Shown here: positions 1-8,773 of the stretch, piece by piece
Position numbering within the stretch: position 1 is the stretch's first letter
Layout of the letters: every line of letters begins with the position of its first letter
DNA from: JAUILA01 sp050289805
Lineage (GTDB): Bacteria; Bacteroidota; Bacteroidia; Cytophagales; Cyclobacteriaceae
Assembly (NCBI GenBank): GCA_050289805.1
Contig: JBNKGL010000001.1
Span: 124,001 to 188,000 of the forward strand
Length of the DNA stretch: 64,000 nucleotides
Direction of reading: 5' to 3'
Program-made: the position numbers and the translations under genes
Notes under the pieces: model-generated
Told to the model about the DNA's origin: nothing
Database searches by the model: none
The model's input: only the letters and a program-made list of their open reading frames with translations

Positions 1-656
1 GTCAATCTGGCCAGTGTTCCATCAAAATGATCAAACGTTATCTTTTGATCCGTCCGAAAATTGGTCCAATCACTCCACCCGGGATCTGCTCCTGGTGTTT
101 GCAAACCGACTCCAATGCCGCCTCCGACAAAGCCACCAGATGCCTTTTGTCCGGTTAATCTGTTTTTAATTTGTCCAATTGCAAAAGCACCACCAACGCC
201 TGCATGACCGGCCCCACCTGTCATGCTCATCCGTACTGCCCATTTATCGGTTGCATTTTCCTCACATTCTTCCGGTATTTCAATTAATACGCTGCTCCCT
301 GCCTCACCTTCCATTTGATGTGTGACATTTAAAGTAATATCAACCCTTCTCATTGCCGGCTCATTTGCATTTTTATCTCCACCTGCCTCTTCGATTGTTA
401 CACTGTCTCCTACCCCCATGGCCGGGAGTACAATTGAATTAAAGTTTGCCTCGTTGCTGCACATCACGGCAAATTCTGCATCAATGCCGATTTTATTCAA
501 CTCCCTTTTAAAAATGTCCTGAACGAAAATTTCAACTTCATTCGCTCTTTCTGCCGACAATTTTTTATTTAACTCAACGCGTTTTTTGCTTCCGGGATTA
601 CTCCATTTCGGACTGGCATGTCCAATGATGGTTCCTTCAATAAATACTGTACTCAT
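1..656 (-). CDS. OmpA-like domain protein, partial (3' end beyond window)
   Basis: The reading frame opens with ATG at 656-654 and stays open to the window edge, giving about 218 residues with the C-terminus missing. Residues 7-45 hold an OmpA-C-like pattern: G-T-I-I-G-H-A-S near residue 12, then N-K-K-L-S-A-E-R-A-N-E-V, and RRVDITL near residue 105 where OmpA domains normally end. The OmpA-like region therefore sits at the N-terminus with no signal peptide, which is unusual, because in envelope OmpA proteins it normally lies at the C-terminus. Downstream is a glycine-rich segment (about 125-190) and a segment beginning TFDHFDGTLARLT. It is the last visible gene of a leftward set of three. 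Family assignment comes from motif reading only; the function is unknown. Confidence 0.6.
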   Translation of the reverse strand, partial: MSTVFIEGTIIGHASPKWSNPGSKKRVELNKKLSAERANEVEIFVQDIFKRELNKIGIDAEFAVMCSNEANFNSIVLPAMGVGDSVTIEEAGGDKNANEPAMRRVDITLNVTHQMEGEAGSSVLIEIPEECEENATDKWAVRMSMTGGAGHAGVGGAFAIGQIKNRLTGQKASGGFVGGGIGVGLQTPGADPGWSDWTNFRTDQKITFDHFDGTLARL

Positions 657-746
657 GATTTTAGAATTTTAATATGACTTTTAATATTTGATTATCGACA
701 TAAAATCCAGATCGCATGATCTTTTAGGTCTGATGTACCAACAATT

Positions 747-2069
747 TCATGAGTTGGTCTTTTCATTCGGAGGTAAAGCGGGAAGCTCCTGGAGCATCCA
801 TCCAATGATCTGTATCCCTTTCTTGGATAAGGTGTTTTTTTCGAAAATATTTTCGCCGCTGATATCAAAGGGACCAAAACTTGTGACGTCCTTCAATTTC
901 TCCTTGTCGGCTTGACTCCAGTTTGAAGAAATCTCTAAGTCCTTTATTGCTACGAAGCCTATGGGCATGTAACAGAACTGGACATTGTCGTTTAAAGATC
1001 CCGTTCTCCATCCCGGAATATACCAGGAACGATTAGCGATGCAGAGCATTTCACTGAACCATGGGCGATCGATTCTTACATAGCAATAATCGAATTTTAT
1101 TGAAATGGAATTTGTGTCAACTTTATCCTTGGGAGAAACTTCTTTGATATAGTTTCGCACGTAGATCTGATCATTAAACCTAAGCTGTTTGAAGGCCTTC
1201 GAGAAGTTTAATCCAACCTGGGATTTATTTTGATCTTTCTTTACTTCAGATTCCGTTTTTACCGTGTTGAACTTGATCATCTTACTTCGAAGACTTGCTT
1301 TTTTTAATGCAACAGCCTGATTTTTTGCTAACTGGACTGATTTAAGCTGTTGCAGATTTTTAGAAAGAATTCTAGGGTCGGATTTCAGGAATATTTTATG
1401 GTCATTAATCTTCGACTCCGTTTCCCTGACAGAATTAAGAGTCAGCGTTTTCATGAGAACAGCCCTACTTAATTCTTTTGATGCAACATTCTGCTTTGCT
1501 TTGAATGCAGGGATTGCCTTCAGTAGCTCTTTGTCCGTCAACCTTATTCTGAGAATTTGATCATCTCCATCGTCACCTGCCTTCTGTGTGATGTTGAATT
1601 CTTTTCTCTCCCAATGATTTCCCGACAGATCATACCATTTTGAAGGTGTTGCCCCGGTTAACAAATATTCATCCGGAATTCCATTCCCCCGTACTCTCAG
1701 GTATTTATTCCAAATCCTGTCTGCTTCTGCTTTAAGCCTGACAACTCCCTGCTCAATCAACGGACGTTCTGCCGGATCTGTACTCTCATCTGTATACGGC
1801 AAGGCTTCTTTCCAAATCAATTGATATGTATCATCAATGTCATTCATCAGAAATTCAACATTGATATCATTAGGGTCCAGGACCGGAACTTTATTAACGA
1901 GATCAGAAAATTCCTCCTGTGGATCGTTATCTTCCACAAAGTCATTACTGTCAACACTCACTCCATATTTCTGCAACCTGAACTTTATGGGCGAATCCTC
2001 GCCTGATTTAAAGTTCTCAATGAGAAAATCATTTAATGGCTTATAAATTGCGCTGAGAGATAAAGACAT
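747..2069 (-). CDS. Uncharacterised protein with C-terminal RPW/GPF/QIIGW domain (paralogue of the next gene)
   Basis: This is a 440-residue protein without signal peptide or membrane segment. The N-terminal third is acidic and the middle (about 190-290) is lysine-rich and predicted helical. The last 130 residues share an ordered series of motifs with the gene at 2107-3564: IDRPW, W-Y-I-P-G, a proline-containing hydrophobic stretch, IKDLEISS, GPF, and KGIQIIGW followed by a proline-rich tail. The two are therefore paralogues that diverge in their N-terminal parts. The shared region looks like a beta-rich domain of a family I cannot name. A 37-base gap from the upstream paralogue suggests one transcript. 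The function is unknown. Confidence 0.75.
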   Translation of the reverse strand: MSLSLSAIYKPLNDFLIENFKSGEDSPIKFRLQKYGVSVDSNDFVEDNDPQEEFSDLVNKVPVLDPNDINVEFLMNDIDDTYQLIWKEALPYTDESTDPAERPLIEQGVVRLKAEADRIWNKYLRVRGNGIPDEYLLTGATPSKWYDLSGNHWERKEFNITQKAGDDGDDQILRIRLTDKELLKAIPAFKAKQNVASKELSRAVLMKTLTLNSVRETESKINDHKIFLKSDPRILSKNLQQLKSVQLAKNQAVALKKASLRSKMIKFNTVKTESEVKKDQNKSQVGLNFSKAFKQLRFNDQIYVRNYIKEVSPKDKVDTNSISIKFDYCYVRIDRPWFSEMLCIANRSWYIPGWRTGSLNDNVQFCYMPIGFVAIKDLEISSNWSQADKEKLKDVTSFGPFDISGENIFEKNTLSKKGIQIIGWMLQELPALPPNEKTNS

Positions 2070-2106
2070 GGTTAGTCATTTTTATGGAAGGATAACTTGA
2101 GTTGGC

Positions 2107-3564
2107 CTATTTAGGCGGATCAATTTTTGGACTGAATTGCACCAGGTTGCTGATCCAGCCTATAATCTGAGCACCTTTTATGCGGACAAATTCACCTTCA
2201 CTTTCCGCCTCAAATGAGGAGCTGGATTTACTATGACTATACTGGCCTTTCAATTTGAACGGCCCGTAGCCAACAGAGCCACCACCGCCTACTTTCTTTG
2301 ATAGTGCATCATAATGCTCCCTGAACTGACTTGATTTGATCTCCAGATCTTTTACAATAATTAGTTTCTTTGGAATTATAGGCAGCCAGGTATCTGCACC
2401 GGTTTGAGGAAATACCTGATCCATCTTTCCTGTGGAGATACATCCTTTCTTTGTATTGCCAACTAAAAACCAGTTATTGAGATCAAAGAGAATTGTATCC
2501 AGCCATGGACGATTTACAATGGCTGTTCCATATTTCAATGTGATTTTTAGAGAGTCTACGGTCCGGTCTCTTTCTTCTTCACGCTTATCGCTGGAGGCAT
2601 TGGCTTTTGCGCTCCAAAACCCTAATGAAAAGCCACCGCTTGCAGCAAAACTACTGGTTGAAACTTCCGTTGTGATCGTTTTCTTAGTCCACTCATATCC
2701 GTATTCGGTCCAGCCTTCGGAATCTTCTTCACACCAGTTGCTAGGAAAAATCTCCACATACTTACTTGTTACAGGTATTACACCTTGTGTTGCAATGCTA
2801 TAAGCCTCCAATTTTTTCTTTGCAGTCGCAATCATATGAGCCGAAGCATCTGTTCCCATTGCTGCCAGGTTATCGATCGCTTCTTCTATAAATGCTTTAT
2901 CTCCTAAAGACACCCAGTCATCCCAGGCTCTTTCTACTTTTCGCAAGGATTTCTTTCCTGTTATTCCCCATAACTGGGCTGTTTGCCGGTTACTCATAGC
3001 GATTTGATAATCGGTGGCGTAATCCACCAGTGCATCCAGATACTTTTCCTCAAACTCCTTGTATTGCTTGAATTTTCTGGTATCCACTTCATATTCCTCT
3101 CCGTCCTCGTCTTCCTTCGTTTTCCTCAAGCGTGGATAAAATTTTTCGTATTGTGCTTTCTTGAATGCTTCCTGCGCCGGATCTGGAGGCATTACATTGG
3201 CTCCCTTAACTATTAATTCCCATGATTGGCTGATAGTAGAACTGTTTTCGATCGCCTGATATACCTCGTTTAATCTAATTTTATTGTCAACCAGTGTGCA
3301 TGTATTGGCAAGTGCTTCATACCTCTTTGCAATATCTGAGGTGTCAGGTAAGCTGTCTGGATCCTCCGGCGGCGTCACCTGGGTAGGTACCGTCATGTTT
3401 GGTTTCCATGGATTTTTAAAATCGTCGGGATTAATGATTTGACCGGTTGGAGTAAATGATACTAAAAAACCGTCCATTCCTTTCGGATCCCGATCACTTA
3501 CACCTAGCATCCTTTTTTTAAGCTCTTCATATATGACGAAGACATCTTTTTTTTCATCTGGCAT
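2107..3564 (-). CDS. Uncharacterised protein with C-terminal RPW/GPF/QIIGW domain
   Basis: I chose the ATG at 3564 (MPDEKKD, 485 residues) over the one at 3621, because the extra 19 residues are a hydrophobic stretch lacking a cleavage site and unlike the paralogue's start. The protein has a charged helical middle and then a Ser/Gly/Ala-rich segment (about residues 305-330). The C-terminal domain contains VNRPWLD, a W-F-L-V-G motif, IVKDLEIKSS, GGGGSVGYGPF and IKGAQIIGW. Small-residue-rich stretches next to amphipathic strands occur in membrane-inserting proteins, but that is only a suggestion here. It is divergent from the patatin gene across an intergenic region of about 140 bases. The function is unknown. 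Confidence 0.72.
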   Translation of the reverse strand: MPDEKKDVFVIYEELKKRMLGVSDRDPKGMDGFLVSFTPTGQIINPDDFKNPWKPNMTVPTQVTPPEDPDSLPDTSDIAKRYEALANTCTLVDNKIRLNEVYQAIENSSTISQSWELIVKGANVMPPDPAQEAFKKAQYEKFYPRLRKTKEDEDGEEYEVDTRKFKQYKEFEEKYLDALVDYATDYQIAMSNRQTAQLWGITGKKSLRKVERAWDDWVSLGDKAFIEEAIDNLAAMGTDASAHMIATAKKKLEAYSIATQGVIPVTSKYVEIFPSNWCEEDSEGWTEYGYEWTKKTITTEVSTSSFAASGGFSLGFWSAKANASSDKREEERDRTVDSLKITLKYGTAIVNRPWLDTILFDLNNWFLVGNTKKGCISTGKMDQVFPQTGADTWLPIIPKKLIIVKDLEIKSSQFREHYDALSKKVGGGGSVGYGPFKLKGQYSHSKSSSSFEAESEGEFVRIKGAQIIGWISNLVQFSPKIDPPK

Positions 3565-3701
3565 GACAATACAATTTTGAGTTAGAAATAGGAGTATCCG
3601 ATTTGATACTTGATATGTCATGCAAGGTATTAATCATATGAATGCACCGAATCACCATAAAACAGTAATTCGAACAGCGCGAAGAATACCTAGATAATGC
3701 G

Positions 3702-4787
3702 ATGCATGATATTTATAAAACTGTGATCTTGAATGATGAAAAAATAAAGGAGATGGTACCTATTTTATCTATTGACGGCGGTGGAACGCGTGGTGTAATA
3801 CCTGCAACAATTCTGGATGAACTCTTCAAAGAAACCGGTATTCATCCTAAAGACTTATTTAAACTTCTGGCTGGAACTTCTACTGGAGGAATTTTGGCAT
3901 GCGGGTATAGCTATGGAATTCCAACGGATGAAATGTTAGACCTATATATTCAACATGCAAATGAAATATTTCATGACAGCGGATTCGACGATATCCGGGA
4001 CGGATTCGGAAAGAATATTGGAGCTGATTATTCGCATGGAAGGTTCAAAAAGTTATTAAAGTCTATTTTTGGAACAACAACTTTAGGTGAAATCAGAAAA
4101 GGACTTAGTGATGATCAGGACCTGATGGTTTGCTCTTTTGATTTGAATCCCCTGGATAATGGAAAGCCAATCAATTTCAGACCTAAAGTATTTCATTCAT
4201 CTTTTTTAAGGGATTCGAAATATACACTGGTTGACATCTGTCTGATGACATCAGCCGGGCCTACATACTTTCCAATATATAACAATCATATAGACGGAGG
4301 CGTGTCTCTCAATAATCCTTCCATGGCAGCACTGGCATTTGCTATTAATGGTCAATCCTCAGAAACGGGAGAATATAGACATCCGGATGGTGCTAAAAAG
4401 GGCATGGGCCATGAATTATTTGATTTAGCCCTGCTTTCATTAGGTTGTGGAACATCAAACAAGAATTATATCCCGGTCAGCGAAATCAAGAGAAAAAGAA
4501 AGGGTGATTGGGGGAATTTACAGTGGATACAATATTTGCCCGACCTTCTTACAGAAACCAATGTTCAGGCGGCTGAATATTATATTAGTCAACTTTTGAA
4601 ATCATCACAGTACATGAGAATACAAGCGAAATTTGATGATCCGGATGCGCCGCTGAACATTCGTGATAAAGTACTTGGACTGGATGTGAAGGACAGGGAA
4701 TTATTAAATTCTCTTGTGGTAATGGCTAAAGATATTTACGCGAATAACCGATCGGAAATTCATAATCTGTTAAATATCCAACCTTGA
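3702..4787 (+). CDS. Patatin-like phospholipase
   Basis: This 361-residue cytosolic-type protein has a complete patatin active site. The oxyanion-hole motif DGGGTRG lies at 25-31, the nucleophile elbow G-T-S-T-G-G places the serine at about residue 60, and I-D-G-G-V places the catalytic aspartate at about 198. Patatins hydrolyse acyl chains from phospholipids with a Ser-Asp dyad. No signal peptide is seen, so the substrate would be reached from inside the cell or after non-Sec export. The next gene starts 6 bases after its stop, which indicates co-transcription. Related patatins act as effectors in CBASS anti-phage systems, but no nucleotide cyclase gene is adjacent, so that role is not supported here. 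Confidence 0.93.
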   Translation: MHDIYKTVILNDEKIKEMVPILSIDGGGTRGVIPATILDELFKETGIHPKDLFKLLAGTSTGGILACGYSYGIPTDEMLDLYIQHANEIFHDSGFDDIRDGFGKNIGADYSHGRFKKLLKSIFGTTTLGEIRKGLSDDQDLMVCSFDLNPLDNGKPINFRPKVFHSSFLRDSKYTLVDICLMTSAGPTYFPIYNNHIDGGVSLNNPSMAALAFAINGQSSETGEYRHPDGAKKGMGHELFDLALLSLGCGTSNKNYIPVSEIKRKRKGDWGNLQWIQYLPDLLTETNVQAAEYYISQLLKSSQYMRIQAKFDDPDAPLNIRDKVLGLDVKDRELLNSLVVMAKDIYANNRSEIHNLLNIQP

Positions 4788-4793
4788 AAAGGT

Positions 4794-5963
4794 ATGAAAT
4801 ATCTTATTCTTCCCATTCTTTATCTCATCCTTGGCAATAACGTCCATGGTCAGAATGATTCAATGATTCAAATCAATGACGCAATAATCCCGGCAGAAGG
4901 TATGAATGCTATTTATGCTAATGAATTTTTTGTGCAGGATACATCAGTATTGCTAAAACCAACCAAACCTCAGCAAACCAGGCTGAAGCAAATACTCGGT
5001 GAGAAATATGATAAGAATAACACTTTAGTAGTTCCGGGAAAGTTTGAAGTTGTGACAACTTCCGGTCGAAGGATTAAAGTTCAGCCGGTTATAACATCAA
5101 GGAATATGATGAAGATGAACTATAATCGTAAAACCATGGAAGGGTCATTTACGATGATGTTATTGTCTCAAACACAAACATCGGAGAATAAACTCAGACG
5201 ACAGCAAAATATTGCCATAGTCGGAGATGATATGAACTTCAGAGGGGATCCGGAATCTGAGTTTGATAAAGTGCTTCAACTCAAGTTTGAAAATTTAAAT
5301 CTGCCGCTCAGGACGATTGAGGTAACTGCAGAAAACGCTTCAGATTCAATAGATTTTAAAATCATCACGGAAGACAATCCAGAAGGAATTAGATTTCACC
5401 TGTTGATAAATCCTTATGTTAAAGTGGATGCACCAGCAAGCCTTCAGGGGATGGGTATTGGAGAAAAAGTTGTTCATGTATCTCTTCATGGATCCAATAA
5501 AGTATCCGATGAAAAAATTGTAGTAAGCACAAAATCCTCATCAGGTCAATTGGAAAGTGAAGAGATTATATTGAGTAATGAAGAAACAAGTCCAATTTTC
5601 CTCCGTTCATCCGGGACGGATGATATAAAATTGTCTGTTAATCCAGCCGATGATTCTATAAGCGTACCATCAGAGATAACGATTAGGCAGGTATTCCCCT
5701 GGATTTTTATTTTGGCAGCAGTTTTAGGTGGCATCACAGGTTCATTAATTAAAATCTTTTATTCATCAAATTTTCATAATGTATCGACGAAGCTGGCAGG
5801 TGCGGCATTATTCGGATTCATTGTTGCCATTGCTTATTACGTACTTGGCATTAATCTTTTAAAAATGACGATGAGCGAAGAACTAAATGAATTCGCAGTT
5901 TTTGGCATCAGCGCACTATCATCGTTGATTCTCAATCCATTGAGAATTTTAAAAAAGACCTGA
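4794..5963 (+). CDS. Secreted/membrane-anchored protein with C-terminal transmembrane segments, co-transcribed with the patatin
   Basis: This 389-residue protein starts with a clear signal peptide (MKYLILPILYLILG, cleavage near HGQN). A polar region of about 280 residues, probably periplasmic and beta-rich, follows. Three hydrophobic stretches lie at the C-terminus: roughly 302-325 (FPWIFILAAVLGGITG), 335-357 (AGAALFGFIVAIAYYVLG) and 366-385. The layout suggests an inner-membrane protein with a large periplasmic domain. I recognise no family. The 6-base spacing from the patatin gene implies functional linkage, for example a membrane partner or a protector for the phospholipase, which is inference. 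Confidence 0.78.
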   Translation: MKYLILPILYLILGNNVHGQNDSMIQINDAIIPAEGMNAIYANEFFVQDTSVLLKPTKPQQTRLKQILGEKYDKNNTLVVPGKFEVVTTSGRRIKVQPVITSRNMMKMNYNRKTMEGSFTMMLLSQTQTSENKLRRQQNIAIVGDDMNFRGDPESEFDKVLQLKFENLNLPLRTIEVTAENASDSIDFKIITEDNPEGIRFHLLINPYVKVDAPASLQGMGIGEKVVHVSLHGSNKVSDEKIVVSTKSSSGQLESEEIILSNEETSPIFLRSSGTDDIKLSVNPADDSISVPSEITIRQVFPWIFILAAVLGGITGSLIKIFYSSNFHNVSTKLAGAALFGFIVAIAYYVLGINLLKMTMSEELNEFAVFGISALSSLILNPLRILKKT

Positions 5964-6090
5964 TCATGTTGCATCCGTGGATGCTATGTATACAAGTTGT
6001 AATGCTTGCCATTATGAATAATAGCAGTTATGATGAGGGACATATAAAAACGATTTAGTCTGACTTTGCGGTCAATTGCAGAAATGCCTT

Positions 6091-6555
6091 TTACTCCTCC
6101 TTACTAAACCATGTATCCCTGAATATCTTCCATTCCCCATCCACTTTTTTCCATACCAGCAGATAATCACCGCTGGATTTCCATGATCCGTCAGCGGGAG
6201 CAAAGTATCCGTATCCCTGCTCGACCAGCAATTCCTCATTGCCCCATAGTCCGGTCGTTGTGAAACTGGAAACGGTAGTGCCCCCTTTGATCATCGACAC
6301 AAAAACCTTTACAATGTTCTCCCGTCCGACCGTGTTGGCTTTGCCGTCATGCAGAACTTCAGCATCTATAGTATACATTTCGCCGAGCCTGATGGCATCA
6401 CCATTGCTTAAGGCATCTTCATAATCCCGGAGACGCTGTTCAATTTCTTTTTCCGCTCGGGTCATATCAAAGGGAGCGTTCTTCGCCTGACCTGAAACAA
6501 CAATTGACGTAAACGGCAGCATTCCGCATAGCAGGTAAAATATGATCTGTTTCAT
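6091..6555 (-). CDS. Secreted SnoaL/DUF4440-like (NTF2-fold) protein
   Basis: The start was set at ATG 6555 because MKQIIFYLLCGMLPFTSIVVSGQ is a standard signal peptide; an ATG eight codons upstream would only add a polar leader. The mature part is about 130 residues and has the NTF2-like layout of DUF4440: an N-terminal helix with YEDALSNGDA, MYTIDAEVLHDG, GRENI, and a closing strand ending W-K-I-F-R-D-T-W. Such domains bind small ligands or act as small enzymes, and the particular role cannot be read from sequence. It is convergent with the patatin operon and divergent from the GH127 gene. Confidence 0.8.
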   Translation of the reverse strand: MKQIIFYLLCGMLPFTSIVVSGQAKNAPFDMTRAEKEIEQRLRDYEDALSNGDAIRLGEMYTIDAEVLHDGKANTVGRENIVKVFVSMIKGGTTVSSFTTTGLWGNEELLVEQGYGYFAPADGSWKSSGDYLLVWKKVDGEWKIFRDTWFSKEE

Positions 6556-6759
6556 AACCGGTAATCGTTGGAGAGTCATAAGTTACGGCATTTTAGAATA
6601 AGAAGAAATGACCGTAATAAAGTATGTTTCCGTCGGAGGGTGAACTGAATATTTTCAATCCGTCACTTAAAAATCGCTCAGGGAATATCCGTATTAAGTT
6701 TATTTTGGATAATATTAATATGTCATCGTTACCCCCTATACGGCATAAATCCGATAGAA

Positions 6760-8742
6760 ATGCTGAAGAGAAAAATCCTGATCCTGCTTGTGCTTCCTGT
6801 ACTTCTGCTGGCATGTTCCAAACCCGCCGAAGATGCAGAAACCAATCCATCCGATAGCAAATACAATGATTATCCCATTGAGCCGGTTAATATCCGCGAG
6901 GTCAAGATCAATGATCAATTCTGGCTGCCCATTATTAAACGTGTTCAGGAAAAGACCATTGACTTTGCACTTGAGAAATGCAGTGAAGAGGGCCGGTTTG
7001 ACAATTTCCTGATTGCCGGTGGGGTTATGGAAGGGGAAACGCGCGGTTATATGCCCTTTGATGATACCGATGTTTACAAGACCATCGAGGGAATGTCGAA
7101 TTCCCTGATCAGCGCCCCGAATCCCGCTATGGAAATACTGCTGGATTCACTGATCGGCATTATTGCCCGCGGGCAGGAAGAGGATGGATACCTCACTACC
7201 TGGAGAACGATTAATCCCGCGAAACCACCAGCACCCTGGGTTGCGGTAAATGAAGGGAAACGTTGGGAATCCCTGGAATCCAGTCATGAACTTTATAATG
7301 CGGGTCACCTCTATGAAGCAGCTGCCGTACATTATCTCGCAACCGGGAAAACCAACTTTCTCGATATAGCTACTAAAAATGCCGACCTGATGGTGCAGAC
7401 CTTCGGTCCGGGTAAAATTGAAACCGTTCCGGGGCACCAGATTATCGAAACGGGACTAATCAAATTATTCAGGATCACCGGAAAGGATGAATACCTGGAG
7501 CTTGCACGATATTTTCTCGACGGCAGGGGAGATTCTACGATGAACAGGAAATTATTCGGTCCCTATTCGCAGGACCACCTCCCTGTAACACAACAACGTG
7601 AAGTTGTGGGGCATGCAGTACGCGCTGTGTACATGTATTCCGGGATGACGGATATTGCCACCATTAATAAAGATGAGGATTATCAAAAGGCGGTAGACGC
7701 CCTTTGGGATAATATGGTCGGCAAAAAGATCTACATCACAGGAGGAATAGGGGCACGTCACGAAGGAGAATCCTTTGGTGATAACTATGAGCTTCCCAAC
7801 CTCACCGCCTATAGTGAGACCTGTGCCGCTATTGGAAGTGTATACTGGAATCACCGGTTGTTCATGCAAACAGGTGATGTCAAATATTTTGATGTGATTG
7901 AGCGTACAATGTATAATGGACTGATATCAGGGTTGTCGCTTGACGGGGAACAATTCTTCTATCCGAACGCCCTGGAATCTGACGGTACCTATAAATTTAA
8001 CATCGGGGAATGCACCCGGCAGTCGTGGTTCGATTGTTCGTGCTGTCCGACAAACCTGATCCGATTCATACCCTCCATGCCCGGCCTGATCTATGCAAAA
8101 CAGCGTGATACGGTTTATGTGAATCTTTATGCCGAAAGTGAAACCAGCATTCAGCTTCCGGGAGGCAACCTGGAGATCCGGCAACAAACCAAATACCCCA
8201 AACAGGGCAGGGTTGAATTCTCCCTGGTCTCAAAGAGTTCTGAGCCGACCGTTATTAAGTTCCGGGTTCCTTCATGGGCAAGGAATGTTGTATTGCCGGG
8301 CGGACTTTATCATTATACACGTGAATTAACCGATGGTATTAGTTTGATTGTGGACGGGCAATCGATGACACCCGGAATCATCGATGGATATATTCATATC
8401 GCCGTGGACGCCAATACTGAAAAATCGGTGATTCTTGATTTTCCCATGACCGTTCGTACTGTCCACGCAAGGGAGGAAGTAGAGGAAGATCGCGGTAAAG
8501 TTTCCCTGGAATACGGACCGCTGGTCTATGCATTTGAAGAAATTGATAACCCGGGTGAGATTGAACAGATCACCCTAAACGGAAATGAGCAATTCACCGT
8601 AATGGCAGCAGACGAATTGCTCGGCGGGGTTAACCAGTTGGTCGTAGTTCAGGATCAGCAATCCTTCAGGGCAATACCCTATTATGCCTGGTCGAATCGG
8701 GGAATAGGTAAAATGAAAGTATGGATACCATACGAGAATTAG
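6760..8742 (+). CDS. GH127-family glycoside hydrolase lipoprotein (beta-L-arabinofuranosidase family, formerly DUF1680)
   Basis: The 660-residue product begins with a lipoprotein signal (lipobox L-L-A-C near residue 19), so it is likely anchored in an envelope membrane. The body matches GH127, an (alpha/alpha)6 barrel with C-terminal beta domains. In characterised GH127 enzymes a zinc site is formed by one Glu and three Cys, one Cys being the nucleophile. Here the set is visible as E353-T-C355 in AYSETCAAIG and C428-C429 in DCSCCPTNL. Retention of all four supports an active enzyme acting on arabinose-containing or related glycans. No SusC/SusD pair or regulator is adjacent, so it is not part of a visible polysaccharide utilisation locus. 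Confidence 0.92.
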   Translation: MLKRKILILLVLPVLLLACSKPAEDAETNPSDSKYNDYPIEPVNIREVKINDQFWLPIIKRVQEKTIDFALEKCSEEGRFDNFLIAGGVMEGETRGYMPFDDTDVYKTIEGMSNSLISAPNPAMEILLDSLIGIIARGQEEDGYLTTWRTINPAKPPAPWVAVNEGKRWESLESSHELYNAGHLYEAAAVHYLATGKTNFLDIATKNADLMVQTFGPGKIETVPGHQIIETGLIKLFRITGKDEYLELARYFLDGRGDSTMNRKLFGPYSQDHLPVTQQREVVGHAVRAVYMYSGMTDIATINKDEDYQKAVDALWDNMVGKKIYITGGIGARHEGESFGDNYELPNLTAYSETCAAIGSVYWNHRLFMQTGDVKYFDVIERTMYNGLISGLSLDGEQFFYPNALESDGTYKFNIGECTRQSWFDCSCCPTNLIRFIPSMPGLIYAKQRDTVYVNLYAESETSIQLPGGNLEIRQQTKYPKQGRVEFSLVSKSSEPTVIKFRVPSWARNVVLPGGLYHYTRELTDGISLIVDGQSMTPGIIDGYIHIAVDANTEKSVILDFPMTVRTVHAREEVEEDRGKVSLEYGPLVYAFEEIDNPGEIEQITLNGNEQFTVMAADELLGGVNQLVVVQDQQSFRAIPYYAWSNRGIGKMKVWIPYEN

Positions 8743-8773
8743 GGTATCCATTACTGCAAAATAAACTGCTTCC

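Noticed and set aside
3702..5963. CBASS anti-phage operon
   Set aside because: The patatin resembles CapV-type effectors in its active site, but no CD-NTase, Cap2 or Cap3 gene is adjacent on either side within the window.
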